Positions 32,719 to 40,508 of a stretch of DNA of 62,904 nucleotides are shown here, in pieces. The stretch is from Pelagibacteraceae bacterium AG-426-G02. Lineage in GTDB: Bacteria > Pseudomonadota > Alphaproteobacteria > Pelagibacterales > Pelagibacteraceae. The translations under genes and the position numbers were made by a program. Location: assembly GCA_003213155.1 (NCBI GenBank), contig QCNQ01000006.1, forward strand, positions 1 through 62,904. Reading direction: 5' to 3'. The first letter of the stretch is position 1, and the number at the start of each line of letters is the position of its first letter. Under the pieces are notes generated by a model. It made no database searches. It was not told where the DNA came from and saw only the letters and a list, made by a program, of their open reading frames with translations.

Positions 32719-34380
32719 TTAAGAGTGGGTTTTATAAACCCATTGCTCATCATAATCTTTTAATTCATTTGGGAGTGGTGCACCCTGAAACATACATATT
32801 CTCAACCACTTATCAGATCTTGGATCAAATTTTAAAGCCCCAAAAAAAGATAACTTTAATCGCAACATATCAATTGGCACTAAATTTTCTCCAATCGTAT
32901 TATCTTGAATTTCTGAATAAGGAAATTTTTCAATAATAAAGGCTCTTCTAACAACATGTCTTAAATCAGAGTTATTAATTAAAAATTGATTAATTTTTAA
33001 ATTATCTTTTAAAGGTAACAATCTTTCATACAATTTTTTTATATCTCTAGCTATTGCCAAGGGTTGCTCTAAATCTGCACCATTTTCCTCAAAACGATTA
33101 GCTAATCTTGGTTCTTCTTTATTTTTTGAAATAAACCAAAATTTCTGGTTACTCTCTTCTATATTAAAATTAATCTTTAAAATGTCCGAATATTTATTTT
33201 CTAAAATCTTTTTCAAATCTCCGACATTACGTTCAGTTGGAATATTAAAGTATTTTTCTTCCTCAGAGCTCATTTGCGCAACCAATGGCTGAACTATATT
33301 GCCAAATGGCTCCATCATTATTGAGACAACATATTCTATGCACTCCTCACAAGTTTCTTTCTCTAGCCAGAGATAAATTTCATTAAATGGATAATTTTTT
33401 TGAAAATCAAATTTCTTTTCTAAGAAACTGATGAATTTTTTGATATCTTTTAGCAATAGTTTAATTTTTTTGAGTTGATATTCACTCTCTGTATTCCAGC
33501 TAGTAATATTTTTGAGAGAACTTTTCAGACAATCTTTAAATAATTCTCTATCCTGTGTTTTAACAATTTTAATTTCTCTTATTTTTTTAAGTGCAATTTC
33601 TCTACTAAGTATCCAATTATTTAATAAAGTTGGATGATTAACAATAAACGGGGCCATTCCTAATCCTGTAGAATTTCCTATACCTAAATTTCTACAAATT
33701 TTGGTATCTAGTTTGACTGCTGAATGAGGATTTTTATTTTTTGCAACATGATTAACTTGATCAAACGTAAATTGTCTAACTAAATAAACTAACATCATCT
33801 CTAATCTGAATGGTCCGTTTATTTCCTCTCTATTTTTAATTCTGAAACGATCTGCTAAACCAAACTTACCTGATCCATAAACTGCAGTTGTTCTGTATAA
33901 ATATCCAACTTTTTCAAGTAACTCTAAATCAGGTTGATTTCCATTGCTTAAACTTTCAACAACATGATCAAATACCCTAACAGATTTATTTGCTCTAGAT
34001 AATGTTAGCTCTTTGTAAGACAACCTACCAACTTCCTGTTTTGGAACTTCATTTCTCAATCTGTCAATGTCTTCTTTTAATGGTACTCCATCATGTAATG
34101 TAAAAGCTGCATCCCACTTTGTGGCTATTACTCTATCTGATCTTTCATCATCATTAATTTTGTTCGCATAACAGATTAAAGAATAAACTCTATCTTTTTT
34201 TTTAAATGAATATACTGCTGTGCCGTAACCCTCTTGGTCCAAATCAAACAAGTCTCGATTATATTGCCAATCTTTAAATTCACTTAAAAAACTTCGTAAA
34301 AAAGATAATCTTGATTGATGAAAGGAACCAAGTCTTGATAACTTCATTATGATGTTTGGATCTCTTAATTCTATATTCAT
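32719..34380 (-). CDS. Conserved unknown protein, 553 residues
   Basis: A soluble protein without a signal peptide. The first ~190 residues have mixed alpha/beta content (YGTAVYSFKKKDRVYSLICY, DRVIATKWDAAFTLHDG); the middle has a motif NSTGLGMAPFIVNHPTLLNNW that looks functional; the rest is helical with a C-x2-C pair (EEACEEC-like ETCEECIEY). I do not recognise a named family. It is held between the M19 dipeptidase (2 bases) and DUF3726 (3 bases). Confidence 0.7.
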   Translation of the reverse strand: MNIELRDPNIIMKLSRLGSFHQSRLSFLRSFLSEFKDWQYNRDLFDLDQEGYGTAVYSFKKKDRVYSLICYANKINDDERSDRVIATKWDAAFTLHDGVPLKEDIDRLRNEVPKQEVGRLSYKELTLSRANKSVRVFDHVVESLSNGNQPDLELLEKVGYLYRTTAVYGSGKFGLADRFRIKNREEINGPFRLEMMLVYLVRQFTFDQVNHVAKNKNPHSAVKLDTKICRNLGIGNSTGLGMAPFIVNHPTLLNNWILSREIALKKIREIKIVKTQDRELFKDCLKSSLKNITSWNTESEYQLKKIKLLLKDIKKFISFLEKKFDFQKNYPFNEIYLWLEKETCEECIEYVVSIMMEPFGNIVQPLVAQMSSEEEKYFNIPTERNVGDLKKILENKYSDILKINFNIEESNQKFWFISKNKEEPRLANRFEENGADLEQPLAIARDIKKLYERLLPLKDNLKINQFLINNSDLRHVVRRAFIIEKFPYSEIQDNTIGENLVPIDMLRLKLSFFGALKFDPRSDKWLRICMFQGAPLPNELKDYDEQWVYKTHS

Positions 34381-34382
34381 AT

Positions 34383-35348
34383 TTAGATAGTTTTATAAAA
34401 GTTATACCAATTGTTACCTAGTATTCCATTAGCCTCAGTCTCTGAAAAACCAATCTTCTTTAAACCTGCCTCTAAGTTTTTAAAACCTCTTGCATCCTCA
34501 AACCAATTAGGCTGTTTAGGAAATCCTGGTTTATTTTTAGAACCTTCTCCATAATTTTTATTTTTTGACCAGGTTCCATTTCTCATCCATTCAACAACTT
34601 CATCTGGTTGATTTAAACAAAGATCTGATCCTATACCAATATTATTAATATCCATTATTTCTGCTGTTTTTGCTACCATTTCACAAAAACTTTCTAGAGA
34701 ACAATTCGTATTGTCCTTAAGATGATGTGGATATAAAGATAAACCTAATATTCCACCACTATCACTTAAAGTTTTTAATAACTCAGAAGATTTATTTCTT
34801 TTCGCGGCGTGCCAAAAAGATGGATTCGCATGAGTGATTGCTATTGGTTTTTCGCTAAATTCAATTGCATCAAAAGTACTTTTTTCAGCTGAATGGGACA
34901 TATCTACAACAATACCCACTCTATTCATTTCTCGGATAACTTCCCGTCCAAAATTAGTTACCCCACTATCGTTTTTCTCATAACAACCCGTCGCTAACAA
35001 TGATTGATTGTTGTAAGTGAGTTGCATAAATCTACATCCAAGACTATGAACTTTTTCAACTAAATTGATATCATCCTCTATTGGAGAGCAATTTTGAAAA
35101 CCAAAAAAAATTGCAGTTTTATTCTCATTATTTGCTTTTTCAATATCCTTAAAACTCTGGCCTAAAAAAATTAAATCTGAATTTTCTTTTAATAAAGTTT
35201 GCCACTTACTTATTTCGTTTTGAAGTTCATCAAAATCTTCATGATAGACTATTGTAACATGAACTGCATCTAGACCAGCCTCACGATTAATCTCAAAAAC
35301 TTTTCTTGACCATTTACAATATTGAAGATTGTCAATTTTAAATTTCAT
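34383..35348 (-). CDS. Membrane dipeptidase (peptidase M19) family protein
   Basis: 321 residues of the renal-dipeptidase TIM barrel. Motifs: GCRFMQLTYNNQS, VTNFGREVIREMNRVGIVVDMSHS, IAITHANPS (metal histidine) and NIGIGSDL (aspartate). The family cleaves dipeptides or related amides. In Pseudomonas an M19 dipeptidase gene is in the dimethylglycine-catabolism region; here it is about 8 kb from the DMGDH operon. It begins the operon of unknown proteins. Confidence 0.85.
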   Translation of the reverse strand: MKFKIDNLQYCKWSRKVFEINREAGLDAVHVTIVYHEDFDELQNEISKWQTLLKENSDLIFLGQSFKDIEKANNENKTAIFFGFQNCSPIEDDINLVEKVHSLGCRFMQLTYNNQSLLATGCYEKNDSGVTNFGREVIREMNRVGIVVDMSHSAEKSTFDAIEFSEKPIAITHANPSFWHAAKRNKSSELLKTLSDSGGILGLSLYPHHLKDNTNCSLESFCEMVAKTAEIMDINNIGIGSDLCLNQPDEVVEWMRNGTWSKNKNYGEGSKNKPGFPKQPNWFEDARGFKNLEAGLKKIGFSETEANGILGNNWYNFYKTI

Positions 35349-35449
35349 TTTGGTTAATTTTGACTAAGCATACCAAGTTGTTTTTTAAATACTATTTATT
35401 TTATTGAAATTTTAATCTAATTTTGAAATAAATATTCATCAAATTGATC

Positions 35450-35941
35450 ATGAAAAAGAATAAAAATCTCAAGGTTGCAATCGTCATGGGAAGCCAATCA
35501 GACTTTAAAACGATGAAATTATCAGCAAATATACTAAAAAAAATGGGTGTTCAATTTGAAACTAAAATTATATCTGCCCACCGTACTCCAAAAAGAATGT
35601 ATGAATTTGCAGAGAGCGCATCAAGAAATAATATTGGAGTGATCATTGCTGGCGCTGGTGGATCAGCGCATTTACCTGGTATGATTTCAGCTATAACCTC
35701 AATTCCGGTTTTAGGTGTTCCCGTTGAAAGTAAAAAGCTTAAAGGACTTGATAGTTTATTATCAATAGCACAAATGCCAAAAGGAATACCCGTTGGAACT
35801 CTTGCAATTGGAGAGGATGGTGCCATCAATGCTGCTTTATTGGCTACAGCTATAATTGCAAACAGCAATCCTGCTGTAAAAAAGAAATTAAATAATTGGC
35901 GTACATCACAAACTAGATCAGTAAAAAAAAATCCAAAATAA
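35450..35941 (+). CDS. purE: N5-carboxyaminoimidazole ribonucleotide mutase
   Basis: 163 residues from the ATG at 35450; a TTG two codons earlier is less likely. Class I PurE motifs: VAIVMGSQSDFKTM, ISAHRTPKRMYEFA, IIAGAGGSAHLPGM, and PKGIPVGTLAIG. It acts after PurK in purine synthesis. The next gene, purK, follows by three bases. Confidence 0.95.
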   Translation: MKKNKNLKVAIVMGSQSDFKTMKLSANILKKMGVQFETKIISAHRTPKRMYEFAESASRNNIGVIIAGAGGSAHLPGMISAITSIPVLGVPVESKKLKGLDSLLSIAQMPKGIPVGTLAIGEDGAINAALLATAIIANSNPAVKKKLNNWRTSQTRSVKKNPK

Positions 35942-35944
35942 AAG

Positions 35945-36991
35945 ATGTCAATAAAAAATTTGGGTATAATTGGTGGTGGTCAACTAGGAAGCCTATTAGC
36001 TGTCGCGGCCAAGAGGTTGAATATCAATACAATAATCTACTGCGATGATGTTGATGCTCCAGCACAAAATTTTTGTAACAAATTTATTCATGGCAGATAC
36101 GATGACAAAGTCAAAATGCATGAGTTCATAAAAGAAATTGATGTAATTACATATGAATTTGAAAATATACCTTATGAAACTCTTAATGAAATGAATAAGG
36201 TAAAACCAGTTTTACCAAAGCCATCGGTAAATAGATTAATTCAACATCGAATAGCAGAAAAAGATTTTGTAAACAAACTCAATATAAGAACTACTAGATA
36301 CGCATTAATAGAAAATAAATCTGATATGGAGCCATTAGGAGATTTCTTACCTGGGATTTTAAAAACTACTACAATGGGTTATGATGGCAAAGGTCAATAC
36401 CCAATTAAAAAAATTGAAGACATCAATAACCTAAATATTGATTTTTCAAAAGGATACATACTAGAAAAATTAGTAAAACTTAAAAAAGAGATATCTGTCA
36501 TTATTACCAGATTTGGAAACAATAGTTATGAAATATATGAGCCGATAGAAAATACTCATGAAGATCAGATATTGAAACATTCAATAATACCAGCTGAAAT
36601 CACTAAAAAAATATTTGATGAATCCAAAGATTGGTCAATCCGGATTGCAGAGGAATTGAAATATATAGGAACGCTTTGTGTTGAATTTTTTATTGATAGA
36701 AATGAAAATTTATATGTTAATGAAATAGCTCCTCGAGTTCATAACTCTGGTCATCTTACAATTAATGCTTTTAATATTAGTCAATTTGAAAATCATGTGA
36801 GAGCGGTCTGTTCGTTAGAAAAAATTCCACTCAAAAAAATATCTAATGCAAAAATGGTGAACCTAATAGGAAATCAAATCAAACCCTATAGAGAAAATTT
36901 TAAATTAAATGAAAATGAATTTTTCTTTGATTATCAAAAAAAAGAGATAAAAGATAAAAGAAAAATGGGCCACATAACAACTTTAATATAA
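35945..36991 (+). CDS. purK: N5-carboxyaminoimidazole ribonucleotide synthase
   Basis: 348 residues, ATP-grasp. Opening GIIGGGQLGSLLAVAA; the ATP site KTTTMGYDGKGQYPI; the catalytic segment VNEIAPRVHNSGHLTINA. With PurE it carboxylates AIR. It ends directly before the GNAT gene. Confidence 0.95.
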   Translation: MSIKNLGIIGGGQLGSLLAVAAKRLNINTIIYCDDVDAPAQNFCNKFIHGRYDDKVKMHEFIKEIDVITYEFENIPYETLNEMNKVKPVLPKPSVNRLIQHRIAEKDFVNKLNIRTTRYALIENKSDMEPLGDFLPGILKTTTMGYDGKGQYPIKKIEDINNLNIDFSKGYILEKLVKLKKEISVIITRFGNNSYEIYEPIENTHEDQILKHSIIPAEITKKIFDESKDWSIRIAEELKYIGTLCVEFFIDRNENLYVNEIAPRVHNSGHLTINAFNISQFENHVRAVCSLEKIPLKKISNAKMVNLIGNQIKPYRENFKLNENEFFFDYQKKEIKDKRKMGHITTLI

Positions 36992-37456
36992 ATGCTAAAA
37001 TCTATTGAGGGAAATTTTGATAACCTGGAAGTCAATAAACTTCTTACAAAACATTTTATTGAACTTAGGGCAGCATCTCCCGAGGGTAGTGCTCATGTTC
37101 TTGATATTCCAGGGTTAAAAGTTTCATCAATTAAATTTTGGAGCCTTTGGGAAAATGATAAAATATTTGGTTGTGGAGCATTAAAGTTCTTAGACAAAGA
37201 TCATGGTGAATTTAAATCAATTAGAATACATGATGATTTTAGAAATCAAGGTAATGGTATTAAAGTCATCAAACATCTCATTGATGAAGCTAAAAAATTA
37301 AAAATTAAAAGAATAAGTTTAGAGACTGGTGCTGGAAAATTTTTTGATCCAGCAAGAAAATTATTTAAAAAATGTAATTTTACACCATGCAAACCCTTTG
37401 CCCATTATAAAGAAGATGTTAATTCTATCTATTTAACTAAGCTAATTGACCACTAA
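36992..37456 (+). CDS. GNAT-family acetyltransferase
   Basis: 154 residues. The acetyl-CoA loop is RNQGNGIKVIKHLIDEA (motif A, R/Q-x-x-G-x-G/A) after a beta strand FKSIRIHDDF; the end has LETGAGKFFDPARKLFKKCNF. It resembles small PhnO/ElaA-type GNAT proteins. Substrate unknown. It follows purK with no gap. Confidence 0.8.
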   Translation: MLKSIEGNFDNLEVNKLLTKHFIELRAASPEGSAHVLDIPGLKVSSIKFWSLWENDKIFGCGALKFLDKDHGEFKSIRIHDDFRNQGNGIKVIKHLIDEAKKLKIKRISLETGAGKFFDPARKLFKKCNFTPCKPFAHYKEDVNSIYLTKLIDH

Positions 37457-37577
37457 TGATAAAAAAAAGTCTAATTGTGCACTAAATTTGTTGACAAAAC
37501 CCAATTATTTATAAACAAAGCCATCATTACTTAATTATAAGTAATAAATTAATATAACAATAAGTAAGAAGAAAAAT

Positions 37578-37784
37578 ATGAGTCTACAAGGAAAAGTAAA
37601 ATGGTTCAATCCAACTAAAGGTTTTGGTTTTATTGAACGTGACGACAAAGAAAAAGATGTGTTTGTACATGTTTCAGCTGTAAGAGATGCTGGTATGAAC
37701 GGTTTAGATGAGGGTCAAGCTTTGACTTTCGATGTTGAAGATGGTCCTAAAGGTCCTTCAGCAGTTAACTTAAAAACTGCATAA
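37578..37784 (+). CDS. cspA: Cold-shock domain protein
   Basis: 68 residues, one cold-shock domain: RNP1 [10 protein letters not shown]2 DVFVHVS, with the W in VKWFNPTKG. It is a single-stranded RNA/DNA-binding protein acting as RNA chaperone. It has its own long upstream region (121 bases) rich in AT, with a TTGACA at 37491-37496, and a long hairpin downstream, so it is monocistronic. Confidence 0.95.
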   Translation: MSLQGKVKWFNPTKGFGFIERDDKEKDVFVHVSAVRDAGMNGLDEGQALTFDVEDGPKGPSAVNLKTA

Positions 37785-37799
37785 TTTTCACATAAATTA

Positions 37800-37857
37800 A
37801 TTGGCTATAAATTTAATTAATTTTTTAATTAAGAATTAATTTATTTTTATAGCCAAT
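37800..37857. repeat. Perfect 12-bp inverted repeat after cspA
   Basis: ATTGGCTATAAA (37800-37811) and TTTATAGCCAAT (37846-37857) are exact reverse complements. The 34-base interior is itself AT-rich and partly self-complementary, giving one long hairpin. No T-run follows the plus-strand hairpin, so it is more likely a 3' stabiliser than a strict intrinsic terminator. Confidence 0.6.
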
Positions 37858-37892
37858 GAACTATTCTACAAACAAAATTAAGAAAATAATTT

Positions 37893-38642
37893 ATGATTGG
37901 CATTTTAGGTGGAATGGGTACCCAGGCAGGTTTAGATTTTTGTAATAAGCTGGCAATTTTATATAGAGGTAAGATCGATCAAGATTACCCTTTGTTTATG
38001 CTTTATAACAAATCAAATATTCCTGGTAGACCGGAGTCGATTGGTATCCATACCGGCAAGCTATCAAACAAAATAAGTAATAAAAAAACTAAACAAAAAT
38101 ATTTATCTGTTTTAAAAAGTTTAATTTATGGTTGTAATCTTTTAAAAAAAAGTAGTTGTAAATTTATAGTCATACCCTGTAACACAGCTCATTATTGGTA
38201 TGATGACTTAAAAAAACGAATTAACTTACCGATAGTAAATATGCCTAAGGAAGTTTTTTTGCATGCTAAAAAAAAATGTAGAAAAAATTCCTCAATTGGT
38301 TTGCTTGCTACAGAAGGAACTTTAAAAACAGGTGTTTATAATAAGTTTTTTGATAAAGATTATAATCTAGTGTTTCCAAACAATTCTATTCAAAGTAAAT
38401 CAGTAAACAAAGCTATCAGGCTTGTAAAAATGGGAAAAGTGAAACTAGCGAGTAAAGCTATTAAGCCAGCAATTAATTATTTAATTAAAAAAAAATGTAA
38501 AAAAATTATTCTTGGTTGTACAGAGCTTCCTATTGCCATTTTTGCCTATAAACCATTTAAGACAATTAAATCATCAAAAATATTTTTAGACCCAAATTTG
38601 ATTTTAGCTAACGCTACTATGAGGAAATATCAAAATAGATAA
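37893..38642 (+). CDS. Aspartate/glutamate racemase family protein
   Basis: 249 residues. The two catalytic cysteines of the family are in IPCNTAHYW (~C90) and LGCTELPIA (~C195); the opening GILGGMGTQAGLDF is typical. It may racemise aspartate, glutamate or another amino acid for the cell wall or for uptake. It overlaps the next gene by one base. Confidence 0.87.
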   Translation: MIGILGGMGTQAGLDFCNKLAILYRGKIDQDYPLFMLYNKSNIPGRPESIGIHTGKLSNKISNKKTKQKYLSVLKSLIYGCNLLKKSSCKFIVIPCNTAHYWYDDLKKRINLPIVNMPKEVFLHAKKKCRKNSSIGLLATEGTLKTGVYNKFFDKDYNLVFPNNSIQSKSVNKAIRLVKMGKVKLASKAIKPAINYLIKKKCKKIILGCTELPIAIFAYKPFKTIKSSKIFLDPNLILANATMRKYQNR

Positions 38643-39052
38643 TGCCATCTAAAGAAAAGCCTTATGTGTTACTTGTTGCAGAAGCAATTTACTCAAAAGT
38701 TTGTGAGATTAAGAAAAAAAATCCTGAGCTGACAACAATTAATGCAATCGAAAACTTTATTGGAACAACAACCTACAATGATATAAGCACTGGAAAATTC
38801 CATGATGAGCTAATTGAAAAGGTATCAAAAAAGAAGGTACCTGAAGAAACTTTAAGATTACTTCATATTCAAAAAGATTTATCAGTTAAACAGCTAATTC
38901 AATATCCTGAATTATATTATGCAAAGAGCCATTATCCTCTTGAAATTTCTCAAAGAGCTTTCGATCATTTATGGAGAATGTGTGAAAGTTATGAATTATG
39001 GTGCAAAGAGACGAAACAAAACAAATTAATAATACTTAATATTGTAGATTAA
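38642..39052 (+). CDS. Conserved unknown protein, 136 residues
   Basis: A soluble, mainly helical and charged protein with no cysteine cluster, signal or motif I recognise. It is coupled to the racemase gene (1-base overlap) and is followed by an EamA exporter 19 bases later, so it may belong to an amino acid function, but this is inference. Confidence 0.6.
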   Translation: MPSKEKPYVLLVAEAIYSKVCEIKKKNPELTTINAIENFIGTTTYNDISTGKFHDELIEKVSKKKVPEETLRLLHIQKDLSVKQLIQYPELYYAKSHYPLEISQRAFDHLWRMCESYELWCKETKQNKLIILNIVD

Positions 39053-39071
39053 ATAATTTATAAGACCTGGA

Positions 39072-39923
39072 ATGGTCAGAATATTTCCACTCATATTTGT
39101 TTTACTTTGGTCTTCTGCCTTTATCACAACAAAACCAATTATTGATAATAGTGATCCTTTCACAGCTCTAGCCTTCAGATTTTTTTTTGTTGCTGTGGGT
39201 TTTTTGTTGTTTTCAATTTACCTTAAACAATCAATATTGATTAAAAAAAGATATCTGATTGAATCAATGTTCAGCGGTATCTTGTTTCATGGGTTATATT
39301 TAGGTGGAGTTTTTTATTCGATTTCAATTGGGATGCCAACAAGTTTAGCTGCTCTAATCGTAACACTTCAACCAATTCTAACAAATATTTTGAGTGGACC
39401 GCTTTTAAATGAGAAAGTTACATTACAGCAATGGGTAGGAGTTTTATTGGGTTTTGTTGGTGCTTCTTTAGTACTAGGAATAGATGTTGGCTCAGGTATT
39501 CCTTTACTAGGTTTGATTGCAACTTTAATTGCATTGTTATCTATAACGTTTTCTACTATTTGGCAGAAAAAATTAAGTAATAATTTACCATTATCCGTTA
39601 GTAATTTTTATCAAGCATTAGGTGGTTGTTTATTTCATGTAATGATAATTATTTTTTTTGTAGAGCCCTACCTCTATTTTACAAAAACATTTATAATAGC
39701 AATGAGTCATCAAATTTTTCTTGTTTCCTTTGGTGCATTTACAATACTGATGTTTTTAATAAAAAAAAATTCAGCCAGTAAAACAGTTTCTGTTTTTTTT
39801 CTAATACCAGCAACCTCTGCAATTATGGCTTGGCTTTTTTTAAATGAAACTTTAACAAATATAGATGTTGTTGGCTTTTTAATAGCATCAGTTGGTGTTT
39901 ATATTGCAACGCGGAATTATTAA
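39072..39923 (+). CDS. EamA/DMT-family exporter
   Basis: 283 residues, ten membrane helices in two EamA repeats: WSSAFITTKPIID ... LQPILTNILSGPLLNEKVTLQQWVG, and PATSAIMAWLFLNETL. It would export an amino acid, sugar or other small metabolite. Direction and substrate are unknown. It is convergent with and 0 bases from soxG. Confidence 0.85.
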   Translation: MVRIFPLIFVLLWSSAFITTKPIIDNSDPFTALAFRFFFVAVGFLLFSIYLKQSILIKKRYLIESMFSGILFHGLYLGGVFYSISIGMPTSLAALIVTLQPILTNILSGPLLNEKVTLQQWVGVLLGFVGASLVLGIDVGSGIPLLGLIATLIALLSITFSTIWQKKLSNNLPLSVSNFYQALGGCLFHVMIIIFFVEPYLYFTKTFIIAMSHQIFLVSFGAFTILMFLIKKNSASKTVSVFFLIPATSAIMAWLFLNETLTNIDVVGFLIASVGVYIATRNY

Positions 39924-40508
39924 TTAATTACTTTGATAACCAAATTCTAATGAGCTATCTGTTATTGAATGATGCAAAGACTCTCCAAAGCTTCTTAATC
40001 CAAAAATTCTAACTTTTCTTGGATTTTTAGAAATAAAATCAATCGTAATTGATATTCCGTTATAAATTGAATTTGTGCAATCACCCTCGTTAAATTTATC
40101 AATATTTATAGGGCATCCCTTTTTTAAAACTTCATTTACAAGATCACCTTGAATTTCAATTATTGTTCTTGAATGTGATAAATCTGTAATTGCAAAATTA
40201 ACTTCATCAAATTGTTTTACATTTTTTAAAAGTAAATCTGTTTTAGAAGATATAACTATCCAATTCTTTGGTCCCATCCATAAAATTCTAGTATCTGAAT
40301 TTGAAGAGGATTTTAAAGTAGAAGGTAATTCTAGGTTATCAATTTTTATATTTGAGATATCTGAACTTGAATTTTTATATTGAACTATTTGGAATATTAA
40401 AACATTCTTTAATTCTGAAATCTTTAATAAGTCCTTCTCATTTTTATTTTCAAAATCACCAAATTTTCCATTTTGATGCACATTATTTAAAGAAGAAATT
40501 TGCTTCAC
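39924..40508 (-). CDS. soxG: Sarcosine oxidase gamma subunit
   Basis: 194 residues, GcvT-like folate-domain fold of SoxG. Segments NWIVISSKTDLL, AITDLSHSRTIIEIQGD and VLKKGCPINIDKFNEGDC are typical. It is part of the heterotetrameric sarcosine oxidase. It overlaps soxA by a few bases. Confidence 0.9.
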   Translation of the reverse strand: MKQISSLNNVHQNGKFGDFENKNEKDLLKISELKNVLIFQIVQYKNSSSDISNIKIDNLELPSTLKSSSNSDTRILWMGPKNWIVISSKTDLLLKNVKQFDEVNFAITDLSHSRTIIEIQGDLVNEVLKKGCPINIDKFNEGDCTNSIYNGISITIDFISKNPRKVRIFGLRSFGESLHHSITDSSLEFGYQSN

